Positions 62,423 through 64,000 of a DNA stretch of 64,000 nucleotides are shown here, piece by piece; position 1 is the first letter of the stretch, and each line of letters opens with the position of its first letter. The DNA is taken from NCBI RefSeq assembly GCF_026391055.1, contig NZ_JAPLET010000030.1, positions 310,001 through 374,000 of the forward strand, written 5' to 3'. The DNA is from Spirosoma sp. GTDB lineage: Bacteria; Bacteroidota; Bacteroidia; Cytophagales; Spirosomataceae. Made by a program: the position numbers and the translations under genes. Below the pieces are notes generated by a model. That model made no database searches, was not told the origin of the DNA, and saw nothing but the letters and a program-made list of their open reading frames with translations.

Positions 62423-62540
62423 TCGATTTAACTACTTGATCAAAAATTTTGGTTATTAACCGAAGGCGAATTAGTTGGATTTCGTGTGGTCAGCCGGGTT
62501 GCCGACCGTCCGCGGTCTTTGTTCAATAAATCCATTCACC

Positions 62541-64000
62541 TTAGTAGCCAGGGTTCTGTTTAATTTTTTCGGGGTTGGCCTGAATGGCCTGAAGCGGAAT
62601 CGGGAACAGTAACATGTTGTCACTCCAGGCAGTCGGGTTAAATCCCGTTTGCTCTTTTTGTTCCTGCGTCATCACCTCTTTCGCCCGTTCGGTTCTGACC
62701 AGATCGAACCACCGATGGTTTTCGAAGGCCAGTTCAACGCGCCGTTCTTTCTCGATAGCCAGCAACAAGTCAGCATCAGTCGTAAAAGGTTTGTAATCGG
62801 GCAATATACCCGGTCCTCCACCACTGCTGTTTCTGGCGCGCTGACGGATTTTGTTGAGATATGTCAGCGCTACATCCTGTTGTTTACCCTGCCGAACCAA
62901 GGCTTCGGCATACAGTAAATAGACATCGGCCAGCCGCAATTCAATCCAGTTGTTGTCATTGTCCGAAGCGCTGAACGACACATCGTAATACTTCTTTACG
63001 TATTTTTCGTTGACGGGCTTACCCGTTGCGGTAGACACATAGCCGTCACTCATCGAAATAGATTTTCGCGGGTCGCCGGCTTCGTAAGCGTTGGATATGC
63101 TGGGCGTTGGGGCGTTAAAGCCACTCTTGTCGCCTACCAGAACGACTTCCTTATTAGAGAACCGGGGGGCGAAATCGTTGTTCCAGGGGCTGCCCGTACT
63201 GGTGCCTCCTTTTTTATACTGCACTTCAAACAACGACTCGGAGCTGTTTTTCTTGGTCACGTCGAACAGCGTCTTGTAATCCGGGACGAGCGAATATTGC
63301 GGGTTATTGATCACTTCCAGGGCTTTCGTTTCGGCCAGGGCATAATAAGCTGCGCCTTTTTTGAGCGGATACCCGGCCATGGTCATGTACACCTTGGCAA
63401 GCAGTCCTTTAGCCCCGCCCAGGGTCACGCGCCCTTTATCGACGGCTGCATAGGAAGCGGGCAGGTTGGCTTCGGCAAATTTCAGATCGGCGACAATCAG
63501 GTCATAAATCTCCTGCGCTGGTGCCCGTCCCAGCGTATAAGCCTCGTTTACTGACAACTGCTTCTCGACTTTCGGCACATCGCCATACACGCGTACCAGC
63601 CAGAAATACGTCAACGCCCGAATGAATTTTGCCTCGGCTTTATACTGTTCTTTCAGTTTAGGGTCTTTGAACGAAACCGCGTCTATTTTGTCCAGCACGA
63701 GGTTACAGCGCAGGATGGTGTTGTAAGCGTTGTTCCAGACGGTTAGTATAAACCCGTTGTCCGACAGGAGCACATCCCCGAAATTGTCGATGGAGGTCAT
63801 GTCTTTGGAATTACCGGGAACCCACGAGAAGGTGGTATTATCCGAACGGATTTCGCTCACGTAGATAAACGGCTGATTATACAAAGACCGCAGGGATGCA
63901 TATGGCGACATTACCGCCTGATTCATGTCCTGTTCGGTCTTGTAAAACGTCCCCGCGTTCATTTCCGAAATGGGCTGGAGATCAATAAATTCCTTTCGGC
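62541..64000 (-). CDS. SusD/RagB-family outer membrane lipoprotein, 5' end outside window
   Basis: The frame is open to the right edge. Before the first visible Met (63962) it continues in frame as KEFIDLQPISEMNAGTFYKTEQDMNQAV, the typical SusD N-terminus, so the start and lipobox lie beyond the window. The visible 486 residues contain LRSLYNQPFIYVSEIRSDNTTF, YNTILRCNLVLDKIDAV, EAKFIRALTYFWLVRVYGDVPKVEKQLS, WIELRLADVYLLYAEALVRQGK and the C-terminal AFENHRWFDLVRTERAKEVM ... NMLLFPIPLQAIQANPEKIKQNPGY. It belongs to the classical SusD branch, unlike the SusD at 1354-2997. A SusC gene is expected just outside the window, and the DUF1080/oxidoreductase pair is probably in the same locus. Confidence 0.95.
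   Translation of the reverse strand, partial: RKEFIDLQPISEMNAGTFYKTEQDMNQAVMSPYASLRSLYNQPFIYVSEIRSDNTTFSWVPGNSKDMTSIDNFGDVLLSDNGFILTVWNNAYNTILRCNLVLDKIDAVSFKDPKLKEQYKAEAKFIRALTYFWLVRVYGDVPKVEKQLSVNEAYTLGRAPAQEIYDLIVADLKFAEANLPASYAAVDKGRVTLGGAKGLLAKVYMTMAGYPLKKGAAYYALAETKALEVINNPQYSLVPDYKTLFDVTKKNSSESLFEVQYKKGGTSTGSPWNNDFAPRFSNKEVVLVGDKSGFNAPTPSISNAYEAGDPRKSISMSDGYVSTATGKPVNEKYVKKYYDVSFSASDNDNNWIELRLADVYLLYAEALVRQGKQQDVALTYLNKIRQRARNSSGGGPGILPDYKPFTTDADLLLAIEKERRVELAFENHRWFDLVRTERAKEVMTQEQKEQTGFNPTAWSDNMLLFPIPLQAIQANPEKIKQNPGY

Noticed and set aside
1..64000. CRISPR arrays, tRNA or rRNA genes, insertion sequences, phage genes
   Set aside because: Looked for repeat-spacer patterns, conserved RNA sequences, and transposase or integrase motifs by eye; none was seen.

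Overview
The window reads as chromosomal DNA of a Bacteroidota bacterium, most likely a Spirosoma-like member of the Cytophagales (an inference). Support comes from paired SusC/SusD outer-membrane proteins, an ECF sigma factor of the Bacteroidetes SusCD type, two proteins with C-terminal type IX secretion (Por) sorting domains, a ThiS-ThiC-ThiE-ThiG-ThiH-ThiF order, and many Gfo/Idh/MocA, DUF1080 and NagX-type genes. Coding density is high. I see no rRNA, tRNA, IS element, prophage or CRISPR array.

Layout. (1) 1-7441, minus strand: an ECF sigma factor, a 65-residue stub resembling the N-terminus of a FecR-type anti-sigma factor, SusC, SusD and a ceramidase-like hydrolase cut by the left edge. 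(2) 7442-7942: a non-coding spacer with two identical 15-bp dyad motifs. (3) 7943-16649, plus strand: a run of secreted or metabolic genes (propeller/toroid protein, HpaI-type aldolase, large unknown membrane protein, glycerophosphodiesterase, purple-acid-type phosphatase, NagX-like membrane acyltransferase). (4) 16656-18834, minus: a shared hairpin, a 47-residue peptide with an exact lasso-peptide leader motif, a DUF3494 ice-binding-like secreted protein and a small AraC regulator. (5) 19265-25451, plus: a multi-PAS histidine kinase, a decayed TlpA-like thioredoxin remnant, two lipoproteins, a methyltransferase and a secreted protein; spacing is looser here. (6) 25782-31623, plus: a complete tripartite RND efflux system. 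(7) 31630-41455: an amino-sugar locus (DapA/NanA-type lyase, sodium-solute symporter and NagX on minus; GH20 hexosaminidase, ROK kinase, MFS transporter and LacI-like/AraC regulator on plus). (8) 41493-49098, minus: a LytS/LytTR two-component pair, a membrane protein, a GH67/GH20-like glycosidase and a DegT aminotransferase. (9) 49231-55785: the thiamine operon under a TPP riboswitch, converging on a second ThiE/TenI-like gene. (10) 55834-64000, minus: a giant T9SS-exported propeller/Ig protein, a Gfo/Idh/MocA oxidoreductase, a DUF1080 hydrolase and a second SusD cut by the right edge.

The genes describe a glycan and phospho-ester scavenger: polymers are bound and imported by SusCD, trimmed by secreted glycosidases and phosphatases, taken up by MFS/SSS carriers and degraded by ROK kinase and aldolases.

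The most unusual signals are (a) a set of long stem-loops, most of them perfect over 19-41 bp, that fill gaps between genes, including an 83-bp perfect palindrome, two of which share an inner core; (b) the orphan lasso-leader peptide whose stop codon lies 10 bp from one of these stems; and (c) the sigma factor paired with only a stub of an anti-sigma factor.
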